Source: Ectobius pallidus
Taxonomy: Eukaryota > Arthropoda > Insecta > Blattodea > Ectobiidae
Length of the DNA: 64,000 nt
Assembly: GCA_964059195.1 (NCBI GenBank)
Contig: CAXKWD010000006.1
Coordinates: 67,225,073-67,289,072, forward strand
Direction of reading: 5' to 3'
Shown piece by piece: positions 23,052 to 33,560 of this stretch (positions within the stretch are counted from its first letter, which is position 1; each line of letters opens with the position of its first letter). The notes under the pieces are model-generated. The model was not told where the DNA came from. It did not search any database and saw only the letters and a list, made by a program, of their open reading frames with translations. Made by a program: the position numbers and the translations under genes.

Positions 23052-23461
23052 GTTTATCACATCAGTTTATCATTTCAATGACATAATAGTAATGCAATTT
23101 ATAAAGATAAAACTCAGTTGACCATTGAAGTAGTAATTCCCTTCCAAATGTTAATCAGTATAGCAGAGAGCAGTTACTTAGGCAAGTCCTATGCTTATTT
23201 ATTTTGTTATGAATATCGTATTGGAAACTCACTTTCACAAAGGCATGTGCTTCCAGATATAGACATTATCTGCAGACCAAAATCTATCTCAGCTGCAAAA
23301 CTTGTCGCCTGAAATGAATAGGGAAAAAATGTCTCGTTTTCTGTTCTAATTTGAAGAAGTGGGATCAACTTAAGAACCACATACTTCAAGTTGCAAATAT
23401 GATATTTTTCCACTGTCAAGAGATCGATAAAAACAGTTTGTCCATTATGTTTTCAAAATCA
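23052..23461 (+). repeat. 410-bp direct repeat, right copy flanking copia
   Basis: Identical by eye to 18257-18666. After 23461 the sequence (gtatatcattaag...) no longer matches the left side. Confidence 0.95.
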
Positions 23462-26400
23462 GTATATCATTAAGAAAATTCTTGAATAATCATTTTAATA
23501 TCCTCACAAATTAAATGAATTCACACCTTCTGTTTCATTTGACGAGACTTTAAAAAATGGATAGTGTGCCACATTTTTTTTCCCAAATTTGAACTCAAAA
23601 TATTTGCAAGTTATGTCCATTTTGGCACTGTTTGACTTGATCCTATAAAGAAAATGTTTCTTAGGACATCAAATATTTGAGAACCTTTTTTTGTTTGTTT
23701 GTTTTTTCCCCCCTCATATCATCTTCGTTTCGAAAGCGTTATGTCTCTGGCCTATACGCGTTCCGCTTATTTTAGTTTCCCTCGCCTCGATTCTTTTCGG
23801 TGCATTGCCTAACGTTGCCTTGAGTTTCGGGTAGGGTCGAGTCGTGTCTGTTCTCTGTATCTGTTCTGTCCAGGGTTAATTTTATATTTATTGAGCAGCA
23901 ATACAAGTTTGTACAGTGACCTAATTATAATTTGATTGTTGTTTATTGTTGTTTAATCAAATTCTGAAACATAAATAAAAGCTGTCATCCGAATTATCAC
24001 ATGTTTAGTTATATGAGGTAGCTGAGGTTGACCTGATTCACATTAGATGGAATACTCGAGGTTATTATAAAACATATGCACTTAGAAACTTCAACATCAT
24101 CTTATATTCCGTATCAAAGTCTTTCTACACTGCTAAGTAAGGTTGATCACATAGTATTTCTTTTCTTTTCTAATAGAAGAATTGGCGCGATATATTTAAA
24201 TATAATCTAAAAAATTATTGCTTCCTTGCTGTTAATTATACAGTAACTTCACCTTTTTGTTCACTCTGTTTTAAATTCAAAGCTAAGAGTACTTTTTCCA
24301 CTAAATGGGAAGGAAATAGAGAATTCTCGTTCACCTCCAAATGGAAAACGGGGAAAAATTAATTCAATTAGAATATAGTTTTTTTTCTAACATAGTACAG
24401 AAAGCACCATTATTATAGAAGCCTAAGCCAATCTTGCAGAAATTTCTTTTCCTCTTATGTAGAATAGAGGAGAAAGGATTTTCTTGGGATTACCAGCATA
24501 TAATTCTCGCAATGAAGGTTAGCCTACATAGGCTACCATTCAGATTTCGAATAGAGGATCTCTTTCCCTCTTCATATAACGGGCGTTGTATAATCCTCAG
24601 GTAAAGGAGAATATAAGAGAAAACGATTTTATCAATATTAAATATAATTGCCGCTTTATTTTTATCCTGAGGATTTTAAAAGCAAGTTCGGAACTTGAAA
24701 TTTAAAGATTACCAATTTTTGCACATAGGCAAATTTCCAGATGAGTGCATTACTTAATAAAGAGAAGTTTTCAATAGGCCTGTGTTTAAACAAGTCATCG
24801 CTACTATTCACATTGACTGTATCATAATAAAGAGTTCACAATTATAACCTACGGTACGCTAGCATTCTGTTCGTAGCAGAAGAATCGTGTCTATGCATAC
24901 GATATGAAGTTATGCTTTTTCCTTTTACCTTTTCCTATAGGTAAAGTAAAAGCATTGACTACGGTTTTATGCATACCATCCATATAATACAACCGGAAGG
25001 ATATTGTGTTATACATTTTTATTTTTTCGTTTCTGGACAGAAGACGAGAAGATAAATATTTTGAACTGCTTAAAAATAAGCATTTCCTGATTTTAATCGA
25101 CAATGATTTAATCTTGATATTATTTGTATGCGTAATTATTGCTTCCAGACTTCTGAATTCATCCACTTGTTCGAATACTTTATATGCTAGTCTATTATTT
25201 TGTAGCGCATTTTAATGATACTTCATGACAATATTTAGTTTTTTCTATGTTGATTTCCAATCCTACATTCCTGAAGGCAACGAAAGGACTTTCTACATTT
25301 CTCCTATTGTGTTTATGTCATCGCTCTACAGACATATATCACCTGCATAAGGCGATTGCCATTTAATTCTAGGCCTACCTTGTTTTCCTGAACTTGCCTA
25401 GTGCCTTAAGTAGCCTATTCCAAAGGGAACTTAAAAAGAAATGTAATAATGCATCTTTTCGTGTCAAGCTACTTTTAGTGGCTACCTATCTGTTAAGTTT
25501 CCTATCCTGACTCTGCTATAGGTTTCATTTAGACAGAATCTTCTAAAACCATCCGCTCTCCTTAAAACGAGTAAGTAAAATAAAAGATTCCCAAGAAATC
25601 ACTAAATTAATGACACCTGGACACGTACATTTTAAATGGGAGAATCCATAGATATAACTTAGGTAGGCCCGAAATGTTTTACTGAATATATTATGATAAT
25701 TGCACTGGTTCGGTTATTTAGAATTTTGGCTGCTAATGCTTCGTTCTAATGAGGATAGAAAATAAAATACCTTATTGTAGTAGACCTACTGCTACATAAA
25801 AGTCGTGTCACACAATTTCCGTACAAATGGGGTCAGCGACTGACCCCAAGATAGCTTTGAGATAGGCTTATTCCAACCTCAGCAGATGTTCGTCAATATT
25901 AGAGGCCAACTCTTTCTAAATTTCATGCACGACATGTAATATGCCATCATTTCTTTCACATCAAGTAAAATTGATGTGATTGTTACAAAAATGTCTTAAT
26001 AAAAACATTTCTTCTTACTGGGGAATTTGTTTTACGGTTTTAAGATTCTTATTCCATTGTTTTGCGACACACATTGTCACAAATAATTATTTCTCTGAAG
26101 CAATTCAATGCTGAATTGTAGCTGTTGTGGCGAGTACATGCACTCACTAGATTTGTTTTCTTTGCGATATGCTAGTCAGTACAAAAGTATTGCAATTGGA
26201 GTTTGACTTTCATTCTTCTACTTTGTGGCCAAGAAGAAGAAGGCAGAGACTGAAAAGGAGCTTCAGATATCTGATTGTGGTTGCGATGAGTTGGTAATCA
26301 AAGCCAAAGTGCAGTCTGAAGGGAAACTGTCCTTGCAGAGCCTGGCGGAAAAGTAACTCGTAATGTACTTAGGAAGACGTCTAAAACGAAAACGTTGCTA

Positions 26401-28433
26401 TCTGTGCCCAAGAAGCATGGGCTGGAAATAAGTACATATCATACCCTGCTCATAAAAGAAAGAAACCTCGTCCGCATTACCAATTAGTCAAAGGGTAGGT
26501 CTGAAGATTTTAGTCATACATTTTACTGTACATAGATTCAATAAATGTTATTGTTCTAGCAGTATCACGCGGCTTCGCTCTCGTTTATTAATTTAACTGC
26601 TAGATTTTTTAAAAGTAGTTGATTATTTATTTAACAAGAAAGTAATATAAAAATGATGTATTAAGACTGATATCATTTTTACATAAATTGCATCAATTAC
26701 ATAATCATATTTTTAATTGCATTGTTACTTTCAATGTTTAGCATATCGGTTTGGTGGAGGTAGGAATTAAAGCTACCAGATAAATCTATAATAAATGCCC
26801 TTCTGTTTGGTAATAAGTTTACATAGACTGCTTGAATTTCCATCTCTTCAGCAAGCCACGTACAGTTGACCATGAGAGAAGCGCGGTTTCCGAAGATAGA
26901 GTCCTACAAATTTAAGTGATTGTCCTTCTCGACTTTGTGATGACGATTTCTCTTTTTTCAGCGATGCTCTTCTTTCTCAATTTATATTGCAAAAGAGCTA
27001 TGCCACCAGCAATAATTAATTTCACAATTGAAGTATATTAACAAAATCTGGTCCATCGATAGCACTAAAAAAAACAAAAAACTATTTGCCCATTTCTCGC
27101 TCATAACTCGTGAATGAAAGCAAAAATGAAAATCCGTCTTCCAGGTGCATTCGGACTCCCTTCAATCCATCTATCTTAAAAATTTTGTAATTCTGCGTGT
27201 CGCAGATCTGGCTAGGCAACGCACACCAACATACAGATAAACACTTCCTCTTATTATATCGATAACCTAATATATTGTTACAAACTCTTATTCTTCTTAT
27301 AATTTAACGATGACAAACTTGACACCTTACCCATGCAAAATGAATTAGCGTTTGAATAAAATTTCATAACTTATTCTAAATTCTTTTTCATAAATATTTT
27401 TTCCTCTTATATTTGGCTGCTCAGGGTATTATACAAGTTACAGTACTCAAACCGTAACGATATCGAAAATTTATAATTAGTCAAACGTTATTTCAGAGAC
27501 AGTCACTGAACCCCCTTCGGATTAAATGGTGCAATAATGAGCATTACTGTATGACTGTTAAAGAAGGGAGTCGTCTGTTACAAGTTTTTTTTTTCTGGTT
27601 GCTGTTTTTTCTTCATCATCGGCAAAGAACAGTGAAACAGGGGAAAATCTTCTCGATAGGACAAGAACATTAACTTTTTAAATGTATGAAACCATTTTTT
27701 TTATTTACTAGGCATAGATGATTTCATCAGTACAGTGCAGTGCAGGGAAAAAATATATAATGTAGCGTAAGTATTTCCAGCAGTTCGCACTTAAACATAT
27801 CTCAAAATCCCGGTTGATTCATAATCCTTTCCACCATGGTATGAGTTTTAATTATATGTTTACTGCCTCTGCCTGTACCGTAGGTACAATTGGTAGAGTA
27901 GTGTTGTTTTCGACCTCCAAATTCGAAGTTGAATTTTTGACATAAGTACACGTTTTGAAGACCCCTGAATTTAAAAATACTATTTTCAGAAATACGTCTG
28001 TGTATGTGTGTTCTGTTGTGTGTCTGTGAATATTTTAGCCCCAGAACGGAAAATCGTATGAAAACAAAATTTTATATTTGGATTAGTTACCTTCTGCGAA
28101 TGTGACACGAAGATTGGCGACAACTTTCTCTAATTTTAAGGGGACTTTACATGAAGAAAATTTAGTTTTTCTTTATTTTCTCGGAAACGGCTCTAACGAA
28201 TTTCTTGCAATTTTGTATATGGAGTTCTTACCAAGAGGTAAAATTTATATTTTTAACTTTTTTTTCGAAAAAATTATTTGAGGAGTAGTTATAAGAGCCA
28301 CCCACTCTGAACACGCGCTCTTTGCAATATGGCATCTTGTTCTATATCAGAATGTGAAGTGATAAAAATGTATTGACCATGCTTAAAGTAAAGAAAGTTA
28401 CGATAGTGTAAACAAGTCAATATGCATACCAGG
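23462..28433. other. unassigned DNA, mostly AT-rich
   Basis: About 5 kb without a supported gene. A CpG- and GC-richer patch lies at about 23715-23880, and aataaaag follows near 23972; it could be part of an unrecognised repeat. The sequence cacgcggcttcgctc at about 26565-26580 resembles the 3' tail of non-LTR elements, but no element body was found. Confidence 0.45.
26220..26490 (+). other. GC-richer island with a short open frame, unknown
   Basis: A 46-codon open stretch ending at 26355 reads VAKKKKAETEKELQ... and SEGKLSLQSLAEK. A second frame just downstream is also open. The composition differs from the surroundings, so this may be a decayed exon, processed pseudogene or transposon fragment. 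I recognise no family. Confidence 0.15.
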
Positions 28434-29745
28434 TGGTATAATAATCTGAGGAAACTAAATATTTCATGACTATAAAGAGTGTGGTGATCCCAACCTAAAA
28501 GCAAGGTATTTAGAGCTGAAAATGCATTATTGAAGAGAAGTCAAATTAGCTAAATTTAACTTTAATTCTAAGTTTATCTCTGAAGCCAATAATAGATCTA
28601 AAGCAATTTGGACAGTTATAAATAATTCTTCCAGTGATAATAATACCTCATCTAAACATATTGCTAGTCTTTCCCCTGATAATTTTAATAATTTCTTCAT
28701 TGACAAGTTGATGATGTAATTAATTCAATCAATTGTGCTCGCAACAAGTTTACCGTTTATTTGGGTTCGACGAAGTGTAGAAGCAAACCAAGCTTTCGCT
28801 TTGCACAAATTAGTGTTGAAAATGTTTTGGAGTTAATTCTATGTTTTTAAAGTTTGCTGCTCCTTATATTTGTGAACCGCTATCTTTTTTTATTTAATAA
28901 ATGTATTAATCAATCTGTATTTCCTAATTTATTGAAAATTGCCAAAGTAGTTCCTATTTTTAGAAAAAGGCAGTAAATCTGACATGAACAATTATAGGCC
29001 GGTAGCCATTGTGCCCATTGTTGCAAAGGTCTTCGAAATTGTGAATTATTTTGAAAAACATGACATTTTCTGTAATTGTAAATTTGGTTTTCGCAAAAAG
29101 CATAGCTCCGTGGATGCTGTGATGGCCCTCGTCGGCGAATGTCTGAATGGCCTTGATAATAGATATTCTGTAGGTTGTAAATTTTATTATCTAACTAAGG
29201 CTTTCGACACTGTCTCGCACAGTGTCTTATTGACTAAGCTAATGTTTTATGGTTTTAACTATTCAGAAGCCAATTTGATAAATTCTATTTAACAGGTAGA
29301 CTCCAGAGTATTACTTATAATGGTTCGATCTCTCCGTTTAAGTAGGTACCTCATGGTGTCCCTCAAGGATCTGTTTTGGGACCAACTTTGCTTATCATAT
29401 ATGTAAATGATCTACCATTTAATGTTGGTAATTCCGTACAACCACTTCTATTTTCCGAAGATGTGACAGTAAATGCGATGGGTAGGAATGCCCAAGACTC
29501 CTTGCGACTGCTGAACACGAGTGATACCATCATAAAACACTTGTGTTCTGCTAGTTCCTTACGAGTGAATGAAAATAAAGTTGCAGACCTTAAATTCACT
29601 TTTAAGAGAAATAATGATAATTTTCACGACAATTTAACATTTTTAGGTGTTATAATCAAGTATGGGTTGGGTTGGAGTCTTCACAGAGATACGATTTCAA
29701 ACAAGATAGCCAAGGGTATTTTTATGTTACGTAGCTTACAAATGA
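28434..29745 (+). pseudogene. CR1/Jockey-group LINE ORF2, part 1 (RT), degraded
   Basis: 5'-truncated non-LTR reverse transcriptase. It opens with WYNNLRKL at 28434, passes through SKFISEANNRSKAIW (about 28575), then RT blocks NNYRPVAIVPIVAKVFE (28987), FGFRKKHSS, KAFDTVSHS, and after a break GPTLLIIYVNDLPF (29379). The YADD position reads FSEDV, so the catalytic box is damaged. Several stops and frameshifts are present (for example around 28720 and 29290). The element is interrupted at 29745 by an RTE insertion and resumes at 31276. Confidence 0.85.
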
Positions 29746-31245
29746 AAATCCAAAAAGCAATCCAAGAAACAAAAAAATGGAAAAGCTCCTGGTATTGATA
29801 ATATCAATGCTGAGATGTTAAAAGCAGACCCAGTAACAACAGCCAATGTTCTATATCCTCTTTTCCAAAATATATGGTCAGAAGAAAAAGTACCCAAGGA
29901 ATGGGGCGAGGGTATAATTGTCAAACTACCCAAAAAGGGGGATCTCTCTAAATGTGACAACTGGCGTGGGATAACACTATTGTCATCACCAAGTAAAATT
30001 TTTACAAGGGTTATGTTAAATAGAATTAGAGAAGCACTGGAAAAGACCTAGAGAAAAACACAACATGGTTTCAGACCTCAAAAATCCTGTACAGATTTAA
30101 TTAACACCACAAGAATAATTATGGAACAGTCACTGGAATGGAATAATCCTTTGTACTTGGTGTTTATTGATTTTGTTAAAGCTTTTGACATGGTGAACAG
30201 ATGTTTTATCTGGAGGAGGCTCAAGAAGATTGGAGTACCGCTGAAAATTATCAATATAATTAAAAATATGTATGATAATAGTATCTACCATGTCTTGCAC
30301 AATGGTAAACTGTCTTCTCCTTTCACTGCCGAAAGAGGGGTTAAACAAGGGTGTTTTCTATCTCCACTGCTTTTTATTTTGGCCTTGGATGACTTAATGA
30401 GGAGCCTATGTAGTAGGAGGCGGCGTGGGATACAGTGGGGTTTAAATGATAGACTGGAAAGTTTGGAATATGCTGATGATGTCTGCTTGCTGGCCCATAG
30501 ATTCTCAGACATAAATGGTAAATTACAGGAAATAAATGAACTTGCAGCTACAGCTGGCTTGGAAATAAATAAGTATAAAACTAAAGAAATGAGAATTTAT
30601 AATAAAGTAAATTCTGAACTTAAACTGGGAGGAGAAGTAATAGAACAAGTGGAGAATTTTTCATACCTGGGTAGTATGATCTCTCAGGAAGGTGGGGCAG
30701 ATGAAGATGTCGAAGTAAGAATTAAAAAAGCAAGAGGGGCTTTCATGCAATTAAAATCTATTTGGAGATCAAAACAAATTTCCTTAAAACTAAAACTCAG
30801 ATTGTTTAATACAAATGTCAAGTCCATATTATTATATGGATGCGAAACATGGAAAGCCACAAAACAAATTGAGAAGAAACTGCAAGTATTTGTAAATAGA
30901 TGTCTGAGAAATATTATGGGAATTTGGTGGCCTCGGACCATATCAAATGTAGATCTGCGGAAAAAAGCTGACCAGAGAGAAATCAGTAAAGAGATCAAGT
31001 TTCGAAAATGGAAATGGATAGGTCATGTACTGAGGCAAGATGATGGAAACATTACAAGAGCGGCATTTGAATGGAATCCGCATGGACTTAGTAGACGTAG
31101 AGGAAGGCCCAGGACGACTTGGTGTAATACAGTTCGAGCCGAGGCAGGGAAGGCTGGGAAGAGTTGGAACGAGATCAAGCTGCTGGCCAGAAACAGAACC
31201 CGATGGCGTGTCTTCATTAAGGCCCTATGCTTCCCCGGGGAGTGA
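29746..31245 (+). pseudogene. RTE-like reverse transcriptase, C-terminal two thirds
   Basis: Encodes the RT palm, thumb and C-terminal region of a non-LTR retrotransposon. After a one-base poly-A frameshift near 29775 the frame reads GKAPGIDNINAEML, WRGITLLS, a TAG at 30049, HGFRPQKSCTDL, FIDFVKAFDMVN, GVKQGCFLSP, and catalytic YADD (30469-30480). The C-terminal part YGCETW...GHVLRQDDGNITR...RRGRPRTTW is the pattern common to RTE-clade elements. It ends at 31245, 20 bp before the tail. With one stop and one frameshift in 1.5 kb it is clearly younger than the LINE it entered. The 5' truncation removed the endonuclease. Confidence 0.9.
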
Positions 31246-31264
31246 AAAGGACTTACTACTACTA
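29746..31264 (+). mobile_element. RTE-like LINE, 5'-truncated, nested in the CR1/Jockey LINE
   Basis: Bounded by an 11-bp target duplication cttacaaatga (29735-29745 and 31265-31275). It ends with a (tac/act)n simple-repeat tail at about 31252-31264, typical of target-primed insertion. Confidence 0.9.
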
Positions 31265-31275
31265 CTTACAAATGA

Positions 31276-31413
31276 GAGTAGATCTGAGAGTTCTAATGTC
31301 AATTTATTATGAATTTATACATTCCCACCTTTCTTATGGAACCATATTAAGTGACAACAAAAGCTCAGCTTTTAATCTTTTTGAACTTCAAAAGAAAGCA
31401 TTGCGTATTATAA
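31276..31413 (+). pseudogene. CR1/Jockey LINE ORF2, part 2
   Basis: A short continuation of the split LINE: YYEFIHSHLSYGTIL and LFELQKKALRI, the conserved region after the RT thumb. It is separated from part 1 by the RTE insertion and from part 3 by the solo LTR. Confidence 0.8.
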
Positions 31414-33095
31414 TGTGCCAATATTTATTTTAATATTGCATGGCACACGTTATTGTCACAGGAATTAGCATTTGGGCATCATGTAGCGAACTTTGTGCAG
31501 CCCTTGGTATGTGCTTACAGAAGCATTCTTGCGTAACAATGAGTCTGCCGTGAGCGAGCAAGGAATATTCCATGTAGCATGTTGGGAGGGGAGTTTCTCC
31601 TTCTCTTGTCTTCTCGCTACTCTCACGTGGCAGGGGGGGGAGAGGCTTCGTTCCTTACGCAGTGCAAGCGCCTTTCGCCTCTTGGCTGTTCATTCGGCGG
31701 GCAGCCGTTGTTTGGAGAGCTCCTTCATAACTCCCTTCTAATTGGTCGCGTAATTATTATCCAATTCTTTTGTTTTTTACCTTTTGTGATATTAGTGCCC
31801 ATTGGTGGCGTTTCTTAGGCGCCTTATGAAGGAGTGGGGGATGTGATTATAAAAGTGTGAGCGTCGCTATACCCGCTCTCTCTTTTGTTGGACATCGGTC
31901 AGTTCGTCACCATGGGTGACAAAAACATAAGATGGCTACCATCTTGGCGTTCTGTAATCTACGCATCTTTCCATCTCGTGGAGGTATGTCTCATCTGATT
32001 TTATCTAGTACATCTTAATCTATTATTTAATTTTGGTGTAGAAATAAAGATGCATTAATATGTGTGGTGACCGAAGTGCTAGTGTTGGCTTGTATATTTT
32101 ATTTTGAGGTTGGGTCCTTTCTTATTATTTGAATCTAAGATTAAAGAAAAAAATATTTGGACCTAGTGTTACTTAATTTTCTCTTGCCGGTCACCATCTG
32201 TTTTCATTTTATTTAGCTTATTGTGATGAGTCTTGCCAGCGAGATGAAAAGATGTGCTTTCTAAATTTTTTGTAGCCATCTCATAAGCACAGCCTGGAGA
32301 AAAATAATAGGAATCTCTCCACACACAGGTGTGTGGCGAATAGGTTAACAATAAGGTGAGAATTTGAAAATACATTAAAATATTTGGAGTGCATGACTGA
32401 AGTTAGAAAAATTTTAATTTTCTTAAACAAGAAAAGGGTAGATTTTAATTTTTATGTTCACCTCCTGGGAAAGCATGTAATTGTCTGGCTGAAAGATGTA
32501 AATTTATACTGAGTACATATTCAGCCTATTTTAAGATAATTGTGTCATGTGTGCTTAAAATAATGTTATTTAATGAATTTATTTTAAAGGGTCCTCAACA
32601 TATTTATTGTAAAATATCCATATTTATATAACATTGTACTAATTTCCACAGGGCAGGAGCCCGTGCTTGTATGTTATTATTTAGGCCATCAGCCTAATTA
32701 TGCTGTAAATATTTTCTATGTCCACTAAAATGATTTTAACCACTCAGTAATATTTTAACTTTCCACATAATTAATTGTTAATTGTACCAATGAAGAGATC
32801 TCAATTAATTTGATTTGTTGGTCATCAGCCTATGAATTTATTTATTTAAAATAAACTGTCCTCAATAAGTTTCTTCTTAAACTTGGTGTTTTTCATAAAC
32901 ACTCTGTCGCGAAGGGTATTTAAATCCTTTTAGATCCCCTTCGTTATGAGATGTCCCTTCCCGCTTCCTTTAAAAGCCAAATTTAATAAGCTGGGAGGCC
33001 CAAGAATCTAGCATGCTGTCCACACAGAACAAGAAACAAGAAGTACGCTGAAGAAGAGGAGTCTGGCTTATTTGGAAGTAAGAGGGGGCGTTTCA
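31414..33095 (+). mobile_element. solo LTR, 1,682 bp, in the CR1/Jockey LINE
   Basis: Ends TGTGCCAATA... and ...GGGGGCGTTTCA with a 4-bp target duplication ATAA (31410-31413 and 33096-33099). Removing it joins the LINE in frame (ALRI-I-SRTHF). A TATA box tataaaag is at 31848-31855. The first 34 bp form an imperfect hairpin, TGTGCC pairing with GGCACA at 31442-31447. No internal coding region or second LTR is seen, so it is most simply a solo LTR; a 4-bp duplication is compatible with a Ty3/gypsy-type element. Orientation is inferred from the TATA box. Confidence 0.8.
31848..31855 (+). promoter_or_regulatory. TATA box of the solo LTR
   Basis: tataaaag sits mid-LTR, about 30 bp upstream of a pyrimidine-rich ctctctcttttgttgg that could hold the start of transcription. 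Polyadenylation-like aataaa occurs downstream at about 32043 and 32850. Confidence 0.5.
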
Positions 33096-33560
33096 ATAAG
33101 TAGAACTCACTTTAAGGCACATTGCAAACCTCTTTTTATTTTAAATAGAATTTTACCTCTACCTTGCATCTATACTTTACAATGTCTTTTATATGTTAAG
33201 AACAACTTGAACTCCTTTGATTTTGCTGCTGACGTTCATGACTATAACACCAGGCACTGCGATTTGATTAGAACAGAGAAGTGTAATTATTACACATCTC
33301 AAAAGAGTTTTATGTACATGTCTGTCACATTGTAAAACGCACTACCTAGGTCAACAAGAAATCTAGATTTTAAGTTTTTTAAATTGTATGTTAAGAATTT
33401 TTTAATCCTGAATTGTTTTTATGACCTGGATGAATATTTTAACTTTTTTTTAACCTTTTGTAACTTTTTTATCTGACAGCAGCAAGGAGTGTGTTGGTTG
33501 ATATTGACAATGTCATACATGTATACTCATATTCGACAATAAATAATTATCTTATCTCAT
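33096..33560 (+). pseudogene. CR1/Jockey LINE ORF2, part 3 and 3' tail
   Basis: C-terminal block SRTHFKAHCKPLF, ILPLPCIYTLQCLLYVKNN, DYNTRH, characteristic of this LINE group, then a 3' UTR. The end near 33540-33560 (aataaataattatcttatc) is approximate; no target duplication could be verified for the outer LINE. Confidence 0.75.
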
